Both the position numbers and the translations under genes were made by a program. Positions 36,514 to 47,170 of a DNA stretch of 64,000 bases are shown one piece after another. The DNA is from Thalassotalea algicola (lineage in GTDB: Bacteria > Pseudomonadota > Gammaproteobacteria > Enterobacterales > Alteromonadaceae): contig NZ_JABBXH010000002.1 of NCBI RefSeq assembly GCF_012932965.1, positions 582,623-646,622 on the forward strand, read 5' to 3'. The notes below the pieces were generated by a model. That model made no database searches and was not told the DNA's origin. It saw nothing but the letters and a program-made list of their open reading frames with translations. Within the stretch, counting starts at the first letter, position 1. The number at the start of each line of letters is the position of its first letter.

Positions 36514-37794
36514 ATGGAACAGTTAACTCTACAACCTATCAATAGAATTAACGGTGAAATATTTTTGCCGGGTTCGAAAAGTTTATCTAATAGAGCGTTA
36601 TTAATAGCATCACTTGCTAGCGGCACGACGAAAATAACTAACTTACTAGTAAGCGACGATATCAATCATATGCTTAATGCCTTATCCAAACTAGGCATTG
36701 AGTATTCATTAAGTGACTGTGGCACAGAGTGCACAGTTATTGGAAACGATGGTTTTTTTAAAGCCGAACAACCACTTGAACTTTATTTAGGTAATGCTGG
36801 TACAGCGATGCGTCCATTGTGTGCTGCGCTTGCGGCAAGTGATGGTGAGTTTGTATTAACGGGCGAACCTCGAATGAAAGAGCGTCCTATTGGTCATTTA
36901 GTGGATGCGTTGAGCCAACTTAATGCCAATGTCGAGTACCTTGAAAATAGAGATTATCCGCCTGTCAAAATTATTGGTAAAGCACTAGATGGCGGCAAAG
37001 TTTCAATTGATGGCTCTATTTCTAGCCAATTTTTAACGGCTATTTTAATGGTTGCACCACTATTAAAAACAGATACATACATTGATATCCAAGGGGACTT
37101 AGTGTCCAAGCCTTATATTGATATCACGCTCGATATTATGTCGAGGTTTGGTGTGAAAGTAGAAAATAACAATTATCAGTCATTTACTGTTAGTGGTAAC
37201 CAATCATATCAAGCCGTCCCTAAGTATATGGTAGAAGGCGATGCATCTTCTGCATCTTATTTCTTAGCTGCTGGTGCGATAAAGGGTGGTCAAATAACTG
37301 TACACGGTATTGGTAAATTAAGTGTTCAGGGCGATAAACATTTTGCCGATGTACTTGAGAAAATGGGTGCAGAAGTGACGTGGAATGATGAATCAATTTC
37401 CGTAGTTGGAAAACCATTAACTGCGGTTGATATGGATATGAACCATATACCTGATGCTGCAATGACAATTGCTACCACTGCGTTGTTTGCTAAAGGAACA
37501 ACAAGCATTCGCAATATCTATAATTGGCGAGTTAAAGAAACCGATCGACTCAACGCTATGGCGACAGAGCTTAGAAAGGTTGGGGCAACAGTAGAAGAAG
37601 GTGAGGACTATATAAGTGTTACACCTCCTGCCACACTTAAGCACGCAGAAATTGATACTTACAATGATCATCGTGTGGCTATGTGCTTTTCATTGGTTGC
37701 TTTAAGCAATACACCGGTCACGATTAATGACCCAAGGTGTACTGCAAAAACATTTCCGGACTACTTTGAAAAGCTGTCACAAGTTTCGAGTTAA
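36514..37794 (+). CDS. aroA: 3-phosphoshikimate 1-carboxyvinyltransferase (EPSP synthase)
   Basis: This 426-residue shikimate-pathway enzyme joins phosphoenolpyruvate to shikimate-3-phosphate. It has the substrate motifs [13 protein letters not shown] near the N-terminus, [13 protein letters not shown], and RVKETDRL with [10 protein letters not shown] near the C-terminus. Length and motifs fit the class I enzyme (E. coli 427). TTGGAGG precedes the start. The gene lies in the conserved serC-aroA-cmk-rpsA order. Confidence 0.97.
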   Translation: MEQLTLQPINRINGEIFLPGSKSLSNRALLIASLASGTTKITNLLVSDDINHMLNALSKLGIEYSLSDCGTECTVIGNDGFFKAEQPLELYLGNAGTAMRPLCAALAASDGEFVLTGEPRMKERPIGHLVDALSQLNANVEYLENRDYPPVKIIGKALDGGKVSIDGSISSQFLTAILMVAPLLKTDTYIDIQGDLVSKPYIDITLDIMSRFGVKVENNNYQSFTVSGNQSYQAVPKYMVEGDASSASYFLAAGAIKGGQITVHGIGKLSVQGDKHFADVLEKMGAEVTWNDESISVVGKPLTAVDMDMNHIPDAAMTIATTALFAKGTTSIRNIYNWRVKETDRLNAMATELRKVGATVEEGEDYISVTPPATLKHAEIDTYNDHRVAMCFSLVALSNTPVTINDPRCTAKTFPDYFEKLSQVSS

Positions 37795-37815
37795 TCTGGA
37801 ATATTAAATTAGATA

Positions 37816-37853
37816 TAGAGGTCTATAGCAATAATCCGTTTGCTATACCTCTA
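37816..37853 (+). promoter_or_regulatory. strong stem-loop between aroA and cmk, no T-run
   Basis: TAGAGG + TATAGCAA (37816-37831, two-base bulge) pairs with TTGCTATA + CCTCTA (37840-37853) around an eight-base loop. No T-tract follows, so this is not a standard terminator. It may be an mRNA 3'-end stabiliser for aroA, a processing site, or a factor-dependent terminator element. Confidence 0.45.
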
Positions 37854-37963
37854 CATCGCGCTTGGTTTCTACAAATATTTAAAGCATCAAAGGCAGTCGA
37901 AAATAACTTGTTTTAAAATTGTTACAAATTAACTTTTTGGGCGATTTTGAATGACAATTCACG

Positions 37964-37969
37964 TATAAT
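37964..37969 (+). promoter_or_regulatory. candidate -10 element for cmk-rpsA
   Basis: A perfect TATAAT lies 33 bases before the cmk start, with a GC-rich stretch (GCCGCCG) just after it of the kind seen at stringently controlled promoters. No good -35 is visible at 16-18 bases. AGGAG (37989-37993) precedes the ATG at 38003. Confidence 0.45.
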
Positions 37970-38002
37970 GCCGCCGATTTGCGACATTAGGAGAATAAAT
38001 GT

Positions 38003-38698
38003 ATGCAAGAAAGCATTCCAGTAATCACGATAGATGGGCCTAGTGGGGCCGGTAAAGGGACAGTATCTCGTTTTGTTGCAGACCAATTAGGTTGGCAGTT
38101 GCTAGACAGTGGCGCAATTTATCGAGTGCTAGCTGTAGCATTGATGCATCACAATATTGAAGTTCAAGAAGAAGAGCCGCTAATTCCAATTGCAGCTCAT
38201 CTTGATGTGCAATTTGAAATTACCGGTGAAGGTGAAAGTAAGGTGGTTTTAGAAGGTGAGGATGTGTCTGATAGCATTCGCACTGAAGAAGTTGGTGCGC
38301 TTGCTTCAAAGGTAGCTGCGTTTCCTCGAATTCGAGAAGCATTATTACGTCGCCAAAGAGCATTCCGAGTTGAGCCAGGGCTAGTTGCTGATGGCCGAGA
38401 TATGGGGACGGTTGTTTTCTCTGATGCGCCAGTTAAAGTATTTTTAACTGCTAGTGCAGAAGAGCGTGCCGAACGTCGATATAAACAGTTGAAGGAAAAA
38501 GGCTTTGATGTTAAAATCGGGCGCCTTTTGGATGACATACGTCAGCGAGATGAACGTGATCAGAATCGTTCTGTAGCTCCGTTGGTGCCAGCAGAAGGTG
38601 CGTTAGTTATTGATTCTACTGATCTTTCCATACAGGAAGTGGTTAATAAAATCTTGTCATTTACGAATGAAAAATTGACGCAAACAGAAGATATTTAA
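38003..38698 (+). CDS. cmk: cytidylate kinase
   Basis: This 231-residue nucleoside monophosphate kinase phosphorylates CMP and dCMP. The P-loop is [10 protein letters not shown] near residue 10, followed by LLDSGAIYR, the [11 protein letters not shown] substrate motif and a LID region with RDERDQNR. The length is close to E. coli Cmk (227). It sits 89 bp before rpsA, the usual arrangement, and is likely co-transcribed with it. Confidence 0.97.
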   Translation: MQESIPVITIDGPSGAGKGTVSRFVADQLGWQLLDSGAIYRVLAVALMHHNIEVQEEEPLIPIAAHLDVQFEITGEGESKVVLEGEDVSDSIRTEEVGALASKVAAFPRIREALLRRQRAFRVEPGLVADGRDMGTVVFSDAPVKVFLTASAEERAERRYKQLKEKGFDVKIGRLLDDIRQRDERDQNRSVAPLVPAEGALVIDSTDLSIQEVVNKILSFTNEKLTQTEDI

Positions 38699-38787
38699 AC
38701 CTTGCGTAAGGATACAAAAGGTATTTTTAACAACCCCATGAAACATGTATGTTGATTGGATTAATTTAAAAGAGTTTATACACAGGT

Positions 38788-40452
38788 ATGACTGAAAATT
38801 TTGCACAACTTTTTGAAGAAAGTTTAAAAGAGATCGAAACGCGCCCTGGTTCAATTATCAAGGGTACTGTAGTTAAAATCGAAAAAGACAACGTAATTGT
38901 TGACGCAGGTCTTAAATCAGAGTCTGTTATTTCGATTGACCAATTCAAAAACTCTGCTGGTGAAGTAGAAATTGAAGTTGGTTCTGAAGTAGATGTGGCA
39001 TTAGACGCTACAGATGACGGTTTCGGCGAAACTGTACTTTCTCGCGAAAAAGCAAAACGCCACGAAGCATGGCAAGTGCTTGAAAAAGCTTACGAAGAAA
39101 AAGAAACTGTTATCGGTGTTATCAACGGTAAAGTTAAAGGTGGTTTCACTGTTGAAGTAAGCAATATTCGTGCATTCTTACCAGGTTCATTAGTTGACGT
39201 ACGTCCAGTACGTGATACTGCGCACCTTGAAGGTAAAGATTTAGAATTCAAAGTTATTAAGCTTGATCAGAAGCGTAATAACGTAGTTGTTTCTCGTCGT
39301 GCTGTTATCGAATCTGAAAGCAGCGTTGAACGTGACGAGTTACTTGAGTCATTACAAGAAGGTCAAGAAGTTAAAGGTATCGTTAAGAACCTAACTGACT
39401 ACGGTGCATTCGTAGATCTTGGCGGTATTGATGGCTTACTACACATTACAGATATGGCTTGGAAGCGTGTTAAGCACCCAAGTGAAATCGTTAATGTTGG
39501 TGACGAGATCCAAGTTAAAGTACTTAAGTTCGACCGTGAACGTACTCGTGTTTCATTAGGTATGAAGCAGTTAGGCGAAGATCCATGGGTAGCTATTGCT
39601 AACCGTTATCCAGAAGGTTCTAAGCTTTCTGGCCGTGTTACTAACTTAACAGACTACGGTTGTTTCGTTGAAATCCAAGAAGGCGTTGAAGGTTTAGTTC
39701 ACGTTTCTGAAATGGATTGGACTAACAAAAACATCCACCCATCTAAAGTTGTTAACTTAGGTGACACTGTTGAAGTATTAGTATTAGAAATTGACGAAGA
39801 ACGTCGTCGTATTTCTTTAGGTCTTAAGCAGTGTGTTCCGAACCCTTGGGAAGAGTTCGCTAAGAACTTCAACAAAGGTGATAAAGTTAGCGGTAAGATC
39901 AAGTCAATTACTGACTTCGGTATCTTCATCGGTCTTGACGGTGGCATCGACGGTCTTGTTCACTTATCTGATATTTCATGGAATGGCGGTGAAGAAGCTG
40001 TACGTGAATACAAGAAAGGTGACGAAATTTCAGCTGTTGTACTACAAGTTGATCCAGAGCGTGAGCGCATCTCATTAGGCGTTAAGCAAGCGGAAGACGA
40101 TCCATTCAATATGTATCTGACAGATAACAAAAAAGGTGCTATTGTTAATGGTAAAGTAGTTGAAGTTGACGCTAAAGGCGCTAAGATTGAATTAGCTGAA
40201 GGTGTTGAAGGCTACTTACGTGTTTCTGACATTTCTCGTGACCGCATTGAAGATGCAACAACTGAATTATCAGTTGGTGACGAAGTTGAAACTAAGTTCA
40301 TGGGTGTTGATCGTAAGAATCGTTCAATTAGCTTATCTATCAAAGCGAAAGATCAAGCTGAAGAGCGTCAAGCGATGGATAACTTGAACCAAACTGAAGA
40401 TTCAGGTTTCACAAACGCAATGGCTGAAGCATTTAAAAACGCTAAAGGTTAA
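38788..40452 (+). CDS. rpsA: 30S ribosomal protein S1
   Basis: This 554-residue RNA-binding ribosomal protein (E. coli 557) has six S1 repeats. Characteristic repeats include [42 protein letters not shown] and [17 protein letters not shown]. It helps mRNAs with weak ribosome sites to dock. Codon use is visibly biased (GGT, CGT, GTT, ACT), as expected for a very highly expressed gene and unlike its neighbours. The 89-base leader after cmk lacks a strong Shine-Dalgarno, as is usual for rpsA. Confidence 0.98.
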   Translation: MTENFAQLFEESLKEIETRPGSIIKGTVVKIEKDNVIVDAGLKSESVISIDQFKNSAGEVEIEVGSEVDVALDATDDGFGETVLSREKAKRHEAWQVLEKAYEEKETVIGVINGKVKGGFTVEVSNIRAFLPGSLVDVRPVRDTAHLEGKDLEFKVIKLDQKRNNVVVSRRAVIESESSVERDELLESLQEGQEVKGIVKNLTDYGAFVDLGGIDGLLHITDMAWKRVKHPSEIVNVGDEIQVKVLKFDRERTRVSLGMKQLGEDPWVAIANRYPEGSKLSGRVTNLTDYGCFVEIQEGVEGLVHVSEMDWTNKNIHPSKVVNLGDTVEVLVLEIDEERRRISLGLKQCVPNPWEEFAKNFNKGDKVSGKIKSITDFGIFIGLDGGIDGLVHLSDISWNGGEEAVREYKKGDEISAVVLQVDPERERISLGVKQAEDDPFNMYLTDNKKGAIVNGKVVEVDAKGAKIELAEGVEGYLRVSDISRDRIEDATTELSVGDEVETKFMGVDRKNRSISLSIKAKDQAEERQAMDNLNQTEDSGFTNAMAEAFKNAKG

Positions 40453-40541
40453 TTCTTTAGCGCTTAAGGTGAGGAGGTAATTTATTACCTCCTTTAGTAA
40501 AACTGCATGAGCGTGATGCTTAATGACAACTGGGAGGTCTA

Positions 40542-40829
40542 ATGACCAAGTCAGAACTCATTGAAAAATTAGCTGAAAAATTAATTCATATTCCAGCTAA
40601 AGATGTTGAATCTGCTATCAAGGAAATTCTTGAAATGATGGCGCAATCCTTGTCAAAAGGAGAGCGTATTGAAATTAGAGGGTTTGGTAGTTTTTCACTA
40701 CATTACCGTGCTCCACGCACTGGTCGTAATCCAAAGACTGGTGAAGCAGTAGAACTAAGTGGTAAATATGTACCACACTTTAAGCCCGGCAAAGAGCTGC
40801 GTGAACGCGTTAATGCTTCCTTAGCTTAG
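40542..40829 (+). CDS. ihfB: integration host factor beta subunit
   Basis: This 95-residue HU/IHF-family protein bends DNA as a dimer with IhfA. Typical motifs are [10 protein letters not shown] at the start, [15 protein letters not shown] and the DNA-minor-groove arm ...[12 protein letters not shown] with Pro at the intercalating tip. It follows rpsA as in enterobacteria, has a GGGAGG site, and is closed by a strong terminator. Confidence 0.97.
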   Translation: MTKSELIEKLAEKLIHIPAKDVESAIKEILEMMAQSLSKGERIEIRGFGSFSLHYRAPRTGRNPKTGEAVELSGKYVPHFKPGKELRERVNASLA

Positions 40830-40844
40830 TTGCGAAATATATCT

Positions 40845-40879
40845 AAAAACGGCATGCTTTGTAGCATGCCGTTTTTTTT
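40845..40879 (+). terminator. rho-independent terminator after ihfB
   Basis: Positions 40845-40858 and 40863-40876 form a stem with core ACGGCATGCT/AGCATGCCGT and loop TTGT, running into eight T (40872-40879). It lies only 24 bp before the preferred lapA start, so lapAB expression needs read-through or another promoter. Confidence 0.93.
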
Positions 40880-40903
40880 CATCAAATATATTTGGATATT
40901 CAC

Positions 40904-41134
40904 TTGAAACTCTATTTCACTATTTTTGTGATGTTCGTGCTACTTATCATTGCTTTTATATTTGGAAGCCAGAACGAACAGTTAATTACATTAAACTATT
41001 TAATAGCTAAATCTAACATGCCAGTTGCAATGGCGGTTAGCTTATTTACGATGTTAGGTTTTGTATTAGGAATTGTATTTATGTTGTTTTTAAAGTTGCT
41101 TAGACCATTAAAGCGAAAGCGTGATAAAGGCTAA
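40904..41134 (+). CDS. lapA: LapA-domain inner membrane protein
   Basis: This is a protein of about 76 residues with two membrane helices (about 3-22 and 37-62) separated by the conserved GSQNEQLITLNYL loop and ending in a basic tail. This is the LapA (DUF1049) layout. In E. coli LapA works with LapB in control of LpxC and lipopolysaccharide supply. There is no ATG: I prefer TTG 40904, with GGA seven bases upstream; TTG 40892 would add four residues. It precedes lapB by 9 bp. Confidence 0.88.
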   Translation: MKLYFTIFVMFVLLIIAFIFGSQNEQLITLNYLIAKSNMPVAMAVSLFTMLGFVLGIVFMLFLKLLRPLKRKRDKG

Positions 41135-41143
41135 ATTTCCAAT

Positions 41144-42313
41144 ATGTTAGAGTTGCTGTTTTTATTGCTACCTGTTGCCATGGGCTATGGCTGGTTTATG
41201 GGACGCAATAGCATTAAACAAAAAGATCAAACTGCGAAGCAAGACCTCTCAATTAAATATTCAACCGGTTTGAATTATCTATTATCTAATCAACAGGATA
41301 AAGCGATTGATTATTTACTTGAAGCATTAAAAGTAGAAGATGATAGCGTTGAAGCTCACTTTGCTATGGCAAATCTTTTTCGAAAGCGTGGAGAGTTAGA
41401 TAGGGCGCTTAAGGTACATGAACATTTAGTTCGCCATGGTAACTTGCCATCCAAAGCACAGCAACAGGCTATCTTTGAATTAGCGAAGGACTTCTTAACC
41501 GCTGGCTTGTATGATCGAGCTGAACATATGTTTCAGAAGTTGCTTAAATCTAAGCAATATCAATTGAAATCACTTGGTTATCTAATGCAAATCTATCAGT
41601 CAACTAAAGACTGGCAACAAGGTATAGCGCTTAAGAAAACCATATTTAAGCTGAAAGATAAGCAACTCTTACATAACTTGGCCAATTTTTATTGTGAACA
41701 AGCGGTTGCAGCGCAAAGTCAGGAAAAGTTTATCGATGTTATTGAACTTTTAGAGCAGGCGTTAGAATGCGATCCAAAGTCATGTCGCGCGAATTGGCAT
41801 TTAGCGGGTGTATATGAAGAACATGGCCAATTCGAACAAGCCGTGAAATGCTACCAAGCCATATATAAACAAGACAAAGAATTCTTTCCTGAAGTAATCG
41901 AGAAAATGCATGTTTGTTATAAAGAGCTTAATGAAGAGCGCATATTTTTTGATTTTATAAAAAAAGTTTATGACGAAACTGCTAGCACTAGTACATTAAT
42001 TAAATACCTCGAATTTATGATTGCCAGTTATGGCGAAGAAAAGGCGGTAGAGTTTTTATTAGTTGCTTTAAAAAGGCGACCAACAATTAGAGGTTTTAAG
42101 CATTTTGTTAAGTTGCAGTTAGCAAGTGAGTCATCAGACAGCCAAAAAGAAAGCTTAGATGTCATTAAGGAGCTTATTTCAGCCTATATTAATATGCGTC
42201 CAAGATATAGTTGCAGAACTTGTGGCTTTAATAGTAGTACGCATTATTGGGCATGTCCTTCTTGTCATGATTGGGAACAATTAAAGCCTGTGCGGGGCCT
42301 AGAAGGAGAATAG
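41144..42313 (+). CDS. lapB: lipopolysaccharide assembly protein LapB (YciM)
   Basis: This 389-residue protein equals E. coli LapB in length. An N-terminal membrane anchor (about 1-18) is followed by about nine TPR units (for example YSTGLNYLLSNQQDKAIDYL and CRANWHLAGVYEEHGQFEQA) and a C-terminal rubredoxin-like metal site, CRTCGF and CPSC, around residues 352-375. LapB brings LpxC to the FtsH protease and thereby limits lipopolysaccharide synthesis. It lies directly after lapA. Confidence 0.96.
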   Translation: MLELLFLLLPVAMGYGWFMGRNSIKQKDQTAKQDLSIKYSTGLNYLLSNQQDKAIDYLLEALKVEDDSVEAHFAMANLFRKRGELDRALKVHEHLVRHGNLPSKAQQQAIFELAKDFLTAGLYDRAEHMFQKLLKSKQYQLKSLGYLMQIYQSTKDWQQGIALKKTIFKLKDKQLLHNLANFYCEQAVAAQSQEKFIDVIELLEQALECDPKSCRANWHLAGVYEEHGQFEQAVKCYQAIYKQDKEFFPEVIEKMHVCYKELNEERIFFDFIKKVYDETASTSTLIKYLEFMIASYGEEKAVEFLLVALKRRPTIRGFKHFVKLQLASESSDSQKESLDVIKELISAYINMRPRYSCRTCGFNSSTHYWACPSCHDWEQLKPVRGLEGE

Positions 42314-42314
42314 T

Positions 42315-42345
42315 CGCTTTATTCGTCCTAGACGAGCTTATAGCG
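42315..42345 (+). terminator. imperfect hairpin after lapB
   Basis: CGCT...TCGTC (42315-42327) pairs with GACGA...AGCG (42331-42345), with an internal loop, just after the lapB stop and before a short T-rich stretch. It could be a weak terminator. The remaining gap to pyrF is AT-rich and presumably holds the pyrF promoter. Confidence 0.35.
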
Positions 42346-42511
42346 TTTATTCTCGATGCACTATGTATTTATAAACAGCGCTTCTCTTCTTAAGCTATTA
42401 GCTTTCTAATTAAAATAAATCTTACTATTTAGCACTTAAAAAGTTAAAAAGTTAAGCCAACCAATATAAAATAACGCTAATTATTTCCTAATAACGTAAA
42501 GGAAACCTTAT

Positions 42512-43207
42512 ATGAGTGATGCGAAAGTTGTCGTTGCATTGGATTTTGATAATCAAGCTGATGCGTTAGCATTTGTCGATAAAATAAAACCAAGTGATTG
42601 TCGGTTAAAAGTCGGTAAAGAGATGTTTACCTATTTTGGACCAGAGTTTGTAAAAGAACTTGTTAATCGTGGCTTTGACGTATTCTTGGATCTTAAATTT
42701 CACGATATCCCTAATACGGTCGCTAAAGCGGTAACAGCAGCAGCTGAACTTGGTGTTTGGATGGTGAATGTGCATGCAATGGGCGGCACGAAAATGATGG
42801 AAAAAGCAAAAGCGGCACTTGTACCATATGGTGATAAAGCGCCATTACTTATAGCCGTAACTGTGTTAACGAGTATGAGTGAAGAAGATCTCGAAGGAAT
42901 TGGTATTGAAAAAACACCAGCAGAGCATGTTAATAGTTTAGCTACGCTTGCACAAAACGCTGGTCTAGATGGAGTTGTGTGCTCCGCTTGGGAAGCTGAA
43001 TCACTTAAAAATAGTTTTGGTGTTGACTTTAAACTTGTAACTCCAGGAATAAGACCTGCTGGCAGTAATACTGACGACCAGAAACGTATTATGACACCAG
43101 AACAAGCGGTAAATGTTGGCGTAGACTACTTAGTTATTGGTCGCCCAATTACTAAGGCAGATAATCCTCATCAAGTATTACAAGAAATAAATCAATCGCT
43201 TATTTAA
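42512..43207 (+). CDS. pyrF: orotidine 5'-phosphate decarboxylase
   Basis: This 231-residue enzyme carries out the last step of UMP synthesis. The catalytic Asp60-x-Lys62-x-x-x-Asp65 cluster is present in [11 protein letters not shown], with the same lysine number as E. coli. VTPGIRP and VIGRPIT near the C-terminus bind the phosphate. The gene follows lapAB, as in E. coli. Confidence 0.97.
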   Translation: MSDAKVVVALDFDNQADALAFVDKIKPSDCRLKVGKEMFTYFGPEFVKELVNRGFDVFLDLKFHDIPNTVAKAVTAAAELGVWMVNVHAMGGTKMMEKAKAALVPYGDKAPLLIAVTVLTSMSEEDLEGIGIEKTPAEHVNSLATLAQNAGLDGVVCSAWEAESLKNSFGVDFKLVTPGIRPAGSNTDDQKRIMTPEQAVNVGVDYLVIGRPITKADNPHQVLQEINQSLI

Positions 43208-43248
43208 TTGTAAATTTTTGACATTTTTAAAAAAGCATACTAATTATT

Positions 43249-43280
43249 AAAACAGTCATATTTATATGACTGTTTTTTTT
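43249..43280 (+). terminator. rho-independent terminator after pyrF
   Basis: ACAGTCATAT and ATATGACTGT pair (43252-43261 with 43264-43273), flanked by A and T tracts that lengthen the stem, and a T-run continues to 43280. Confidence 0.88.
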
Positions 43281-43308
43281 TATGGACAAATATTCACAAG
43301 GAGTGAAC

Positions 43309-43614
43309 ATGAAAACCTACAAAATAGCTGCATTCGCAGCGTTATTGCTTTCTTCACCATTTTTATCAGTTGCATCTGATGACCTCGCTAAAGAGGAGCA
43401 GAAGGTTCAATCAATCATTACGATGCCGATTAATATTAATCAAGCTAGTATTGAACAACTTGTCTTGCTTAAAGGAGTAGGTAAGAAAAAGGCGCGTGCA
43501 ATAATTAATTATCGCGAAGCTAATGGAAAATTTTATTCAGCTGACGACTTGTCTAATGTTAAAGGCATAAGCGATAAAACGGTGGAAGCTAATAGAACGA
43601 TTATTGCCTTATAA
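43309..43614 (+). CDS. secreted helix-hairpin-helix protein (ComEA/YbaV-like)
   Basis: This protein of about 101 residues starts at ATG 43309, five bases after AAGGAG (43298-43303). An in-frame ATG at 43282 lies against the terminator T-run and is less likely. Residues 1-23 are a signal peptide ending SVASDD. The C-terminal 65 residues are a ComEA-type helix-hairpin-helix: INQASIEQL, LKGVGKKKARAIINYR and LSNVKGISDKT. Such proteins bind DNA in the periplasm during uptake; in non-competent bacteria (YbaV) the role is unknown. Confidence 0.9.
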   Translation: MKTYKIAAFAALLLSSPFLSVASDDLAKEEQKVQSIITMPININQASIEQLVLLKGVGKKKARAIINYREANGKFYSADDLSNVKGISDKTVEANRTIIAL

Positions 43615-43641
43615 GGTTTATTAATCTGATTCTTGATATAA

Positions 43642-43669
43642 AAAGGCCAAAGCATGTGCTTTGGCCTTT
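43642..43669. terminator. shared terminator between comEA-like gene and rne
   Basis: AAAGGCCAAAGCA and TGCTTTGGCCTTT form a perfect 13-bp stem with a two-base centre (43642-43669). On the minus strand it is followed by a T-rich tract, so it should end rne transcripts. On the plus strand the T-tract is shorter. It probably works in both directions for the convergent genes. Confidence 0.88.
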
Positions 43670-43692
43670 CATCGTATATATCGCTTGATAAA

Positions 43693-46605
43693 TTAAGGCT
43701 TAGTTGGCCCTGCATTACTCATGTTGGTTGCACTAACTCTAGATGCCTGTTTGTCAGACTTACTATGAGCTTGTCTATCAGCAGCAACCATAAAGTCTGT
43801 TGGTATTTCTTTGATTGAATCAATACCTGTCGCTTTAGTCATTGGTGAGCTTGCCTTACCAGCGGGTACACCGTTAGCACGTTTAGCTTTTTTGCTTGTT
43901 GATTTAGCTTTTTTAACTGGCTTTACTTTCTCTTCAGTTAGTACAGCTTCTTCATTAACTGTTGCTGTAGCATCGCTATTAGTCTTAGTGCTAACTTCTA
44001 CAGCGCTACTGTCACTGCTAGCTTTCTCTACAGTACTTTCTGTGTCAACAGAATCGCCTTTTTCAGAAGATACTACTTCGTCTTCGGCGTTGTTTGGCAT
44101 TTCAACTGGCTGTGGCGTTTCAACCGCTTTAACTTCAGCAGGTTTTATATCAGCTACAACATCGTCACTTGGGCTCTCTGAAGCTTGCTCAGCTTCAAAA
44201 CCAGGTAATGTTTGTTGAACTTCTGCTTTGTTTTCAGCTGGCTCATTTGGAGCCTCAACGATAGCAGTAACTTCTGGATATCTTGTTTCAACAGGATCTT
44301 CAGTAATTTCCGCTGTTATTGCATTGGCATTTTCAATGTTTTCAACATCTGATTTATCTTCAGCTGAACGGCGACGACGTTGGCCATGTGAACGTAAGTG
44401 TCTAGGTGAACGTCTGCTTCTAGAACGCTCTGGCTTCGCTGATTCGTTACTCTCTGAAGTTTCAGGAACTGTTGAGATTTCAGCCGTAGATTCTATCTGG
44501 TCTAAAGATTGAGCTTTTTGAGCCTTTTCAGCTTTTTTCGCTTGAGGCGCCTTCTTATTTGGTTGCTGAGTTTTTGTGTTATCTAACTCTTCAACATTAT
44601 TTTTTGCTGTAACTTCGTCAGTCATTCGAACTTTTTTGCGGTTGTTTCTTCGCTGACGGCGTTCTGCTACTTTTTCCTCTTGAGGTTTTTTAGGCGAACG
44701 CTCTTGCTCTTGCTTGCGAGGCTTTTTGGCTTTGTTTTGTTGCTTAGGTTCGCGAGCTTCTACGCCATCTTCTTTATTCGTATTTCGTTGGTTGCGACGT
44801 TGATTATTTTGTCTACCTTTACGATTACGGTTTTGGTTGTTGTCGCGACGGCCTTTACCTTTAGGTTTAGGCTTTTCTTCTTTTTTAGGTTCTTCCGTAG
44901 AGAAAAGGCCACCTAACCAAGAGAATAATGACGCAATAACACCTTTTTCATCTTTAGCTTTCGAATTAGTTTTGGCATTCGGCTTATTCGTCGCTGGTGC
45001 TCGGTTTGGAGCAGTCATGCCTTGAATAATTGGCTCGTCTTTCTTAGCCGCTTCTTTGTTGAATTTCGGCATTACCGCTTCTTCAACTTCCGCTTGTCTA
45101 ACTTTTACGTCGTAGCTTGCTTCATCTACCGTTTCATCTTGACGTACTCGCAATACTTCGTATTGTGGCGTGTGCATATTCGGGTTAGGAATGATTAGCA
45201 CTTTTACACCATGGTGTTTTTCAACGTGCATTACCGAGCGACGTTTTTCATTAAGCAAATACGTTGCTACAGGCACAGGAACTTGTGCCTGTACGTGTGC
45301 AGTATTTTCTTTGATCGCTTCTTCTTCCATTAATCGAAGGATGGAAAGCGCTAGTGACTCAATACCACGAACGTGGCCTGTACCGTTACAACGAGGGCAA
45401 ACGTTCTGGCTTGTTTCGCCTATTGAAGGACGCAATCGTTGACGAGACATTTCCATTAAGCCAAAACGAGATATACGGCCCAACTGAATGCGAGCTCTAT
45501 CTTGTTGCACAGCTTCTCTTAAGCGATTCTCAACTTCGCGTTGGTGGCGTACAGGTGTCATATCGATAAAGTCGATAACTACCAAACCACCGGCATCACG
45601 TAAACGTAATTGGCGTGCAATTTCTTCAGCAGCTTCTAAGTTAGTATTAAAGGCGGTTTCTTCAATATCTCCACCTTTAGTAGCGCGCGCAGAGTTGATA
45701 TCTATTGATATCATGGCTTCAGTTGGGTCAATTACAATTGAACCACCTGAAGGTAGACGCACTTCGCGCTGGAAAGCCGATTCTATTTGTGTTTCGATTT
45801 GATAGTGAGTAAATAGTGGTACGTCGTTGTTATATAACTTCACTTTGCTTGCGAAATCAGGACGTACTAGTTCGATATGCTGTTTAACGCTATCAAACAC
45901 TTTAGGACGATCTACGATAACTTCACCGATATCTCGGCGTAAGTAGTCACGGATAGCACGTAAAATTAGATTACTTTCTTGATGGATCAAGAAAGGTGCA
46001 GGGCGGCTAGCAGCTGCATCCTCGATTGCTTTCCAGTGATGAAGCAATACATTTAAATCCCAAGCTAGCTCTTCATAGTCTTTTCCTACCCCTGCGGTAC
46101 GAACAATTAAGCCCATGCCTTTTGGTAAGTCTAACTTATTTAATGAAGCTTTTAATTCAGTTCGTTCATCACCTTCAATGCGGCGAGAAATACCACCTGC
46201 ACGAGGGTTATTTGGCATTAATACTAAGTAGCTGCCGGCTAGGCTGATAAATGTGGTTAACGCTGCACCTTTTTGGCCGCGCTCTTCTTTATCAACTTGA
46301 ACAATAACTTCTTGGCCTTCAGTTAACACATCTTTAATGTTAGGTCGGCCTTGGAACTTGTAACCATCAGGAAAGTATTCACGAGCGATTTCTTTCATTG
46401 GCAGGAAGCCGTGGCGCTCGGCACCGTAATCAACAAATGCTGCTTCTAATGAAGGCTCGATTCGTGTGATTTTTGCTTTGTAAATATTGGCTTTTTTCTG
46501 TTCGTGGCCAGGACTTTCGATATCTAAATCGTAAAGGCGTTGCCCGTCGACTAGCGCTACACGCAATTCTTCAGATTGTGTAGCATTGATTAACATACGT
46601 TTCAT
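43693..46605 (-). CDS. rne: ribonuclease E
   Basis: This 970-residue endoribonuclease is the scaffold of the RNA degradosome. I place the start at ATG 46605 ([10 protein letters not shown]), identical to the E. coli N-terminus; upstream in-frame codons are not conserved. The catalytic half (1-about 515) has the S1 domain, catalytic Asp residues in [13 protein letters not shown] and [11 protein letters not shown], and the Zn-link CPRCNGTG. A membrane-binding amphipathic helix follows (about 570-590, [10 protein letters not shown]). The C-terminal half is disordered, with Arg-rich RNA-binding blocks (for example SRRSPRHLR, as in E. coli AR2) and Glu/Ala-rich spacers. Confidence 0.97.
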   Translation of the reverse strand: MKRMLINATQSEELRVALVDGQRLYDLDIESPGHEQKKANIYKAKITRIEPSLEAAFVDYGAERHGFLPMKEIAREYFPDGYKFQGRPNIKDVLTEGQEVIVQVDKEERGQKGAALTTFISLAGSYLVLMPNNPRAGGISRRIEGDERTELKASLNKLDLPKGMGLIVRTAGVGKDYEELAWDLNVLLHHWKAIEDAAASRPAPFLIHQESNLILRAIRDYLRRDIGEVIVDRPKVFDSVKQHIELVRPDFASKVKLYNNDVPLFTHYQIETQIESAFQREVRLPSGGSIVIDPTEAMISIDINSARATKGGDIEETAFNTNLEAAEEIARQLRLRDAGGLVVIDFIDMTPVRHQREVENRLREAVQQDRARIQLGRISRFGLMEMSRQRLRPSIGETSQNVCPRCNGTGHVRGIESLALSILRLMEEEAIKENTAHVQAQVPVPVATYLLNEKRRSVMHVEKHHGVKVLIIPNPNMHTPQYEVLRVRQDETVDEASYDVKVRQAEVEEAVMPKFNKEAAKKDEPIIQGMTAPNRAPATNKPNAKTNSKAKDEKGVIASLFSWLGGLFSTEEPKKEEKPKPKGKGRRDNNQNRNRKGRQNNQRRNQRNTNKEDGVEAREPKQQNKAKKPRKQEQERSPKKPQEEKVAERRQRRNNRKKVRMTDEVTAKNNVEELDNTKTQQPNKKAPQAKKAEKAQKAQSLDQIESTAEISTVPETSESNESAKPERSRSRRSPRHLRSHGQRRRRSAEDKSDVENIENANAITAEITEDPVETRYPEVTAIVEAPNEPAENKAEVQQTLPGFEAEQASESPSDDVVADIKPAEVKAVETPQPVEMPNNAEDEVVSSEKGDSVDTESTVEKASSDSSAVEVSTKTNSDATATVNEEAVLTEEKVKPVKKAKSTSKKAKRANGVPAGKASSPMTKATGIDSIKEIPTDFMVAADRQAHSKSDKQASRVSATNMSNAGPTKP

Positions 46606-46830
46606 AGTTTCTGTGACTCTATTTTTGCCACAGCACACCATTTGCTTAGAACACAAAGCAATCTATTGCAAAGGTAACAGCAATCTGTCAGCCATCTCGG
46701 ATGTCATTCTTACTAAGTCGGTAATACTTAGTAAGCTGTTAAATTATCTGATTGTAGTACGAGGAATTAATCTCGTATTTATAATTCTTTATGTGCTCAG
46801 CATATTGTGCTGTGCTTAGTCTACTGAGCT
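46606..46830 (-). promoter_or_regulatory. rne 5' untranslated region with stem-loops
   Basis: The 565-bp gap between rne and rluC holds stem-loops on the rne side. CTTACTAAGT (46709-46718) and ACTTAGTAAG (46726-46735) form a perfect 10-bp stem with a seven-base loop. TACGAG/CTCGTA (46758-46777) forms a second. A CTCAG/CTGAG pairing follows further upstream. In E. coli, RNase E autoregulates by cutting its own long, structured leader, so a similar feedback leader is likely. Promoter positions were not resolved. Confidence 0.5.
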
Positions 46831-47170
46831 GCTATTGTTTATTAGCTGATACGTTCTAGTATTTGCAGTAGACTTATTAAATTAATTTTGCACTCTTAAT
46901 GCTGGACAAAATGTTTATGTATCTGCTTGGTAAGTTACACACGCCAAGTTTCACAACGGGCCGTTCAGTTATTGAGTCAATTCTCTATGAATTGCTCAGT
47001 AATGTGGCCTCATTTTGCCTCTTACTTTTTCAATAAGTGCTTCCAAAAAAGTTACATATTTCGTCTTGCGAATGTAACGGCCCATATTATCCCACTATAT
47101 TCATCCGCAAAGCAATCAAATAGCTGTTTATTTTAGCTAAAAGGGGGATTTTTTATGCTAGACTGCGCGC

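Noticed and set aside
43811-44916. Several plus-strand open frames opposite the C-terminal half of rne
   Set aside because: The Ser/Phe/Leu-rich products are what the complement of the Glu/Lys/Arg-rich RNase E tail gives; there are no start signals.
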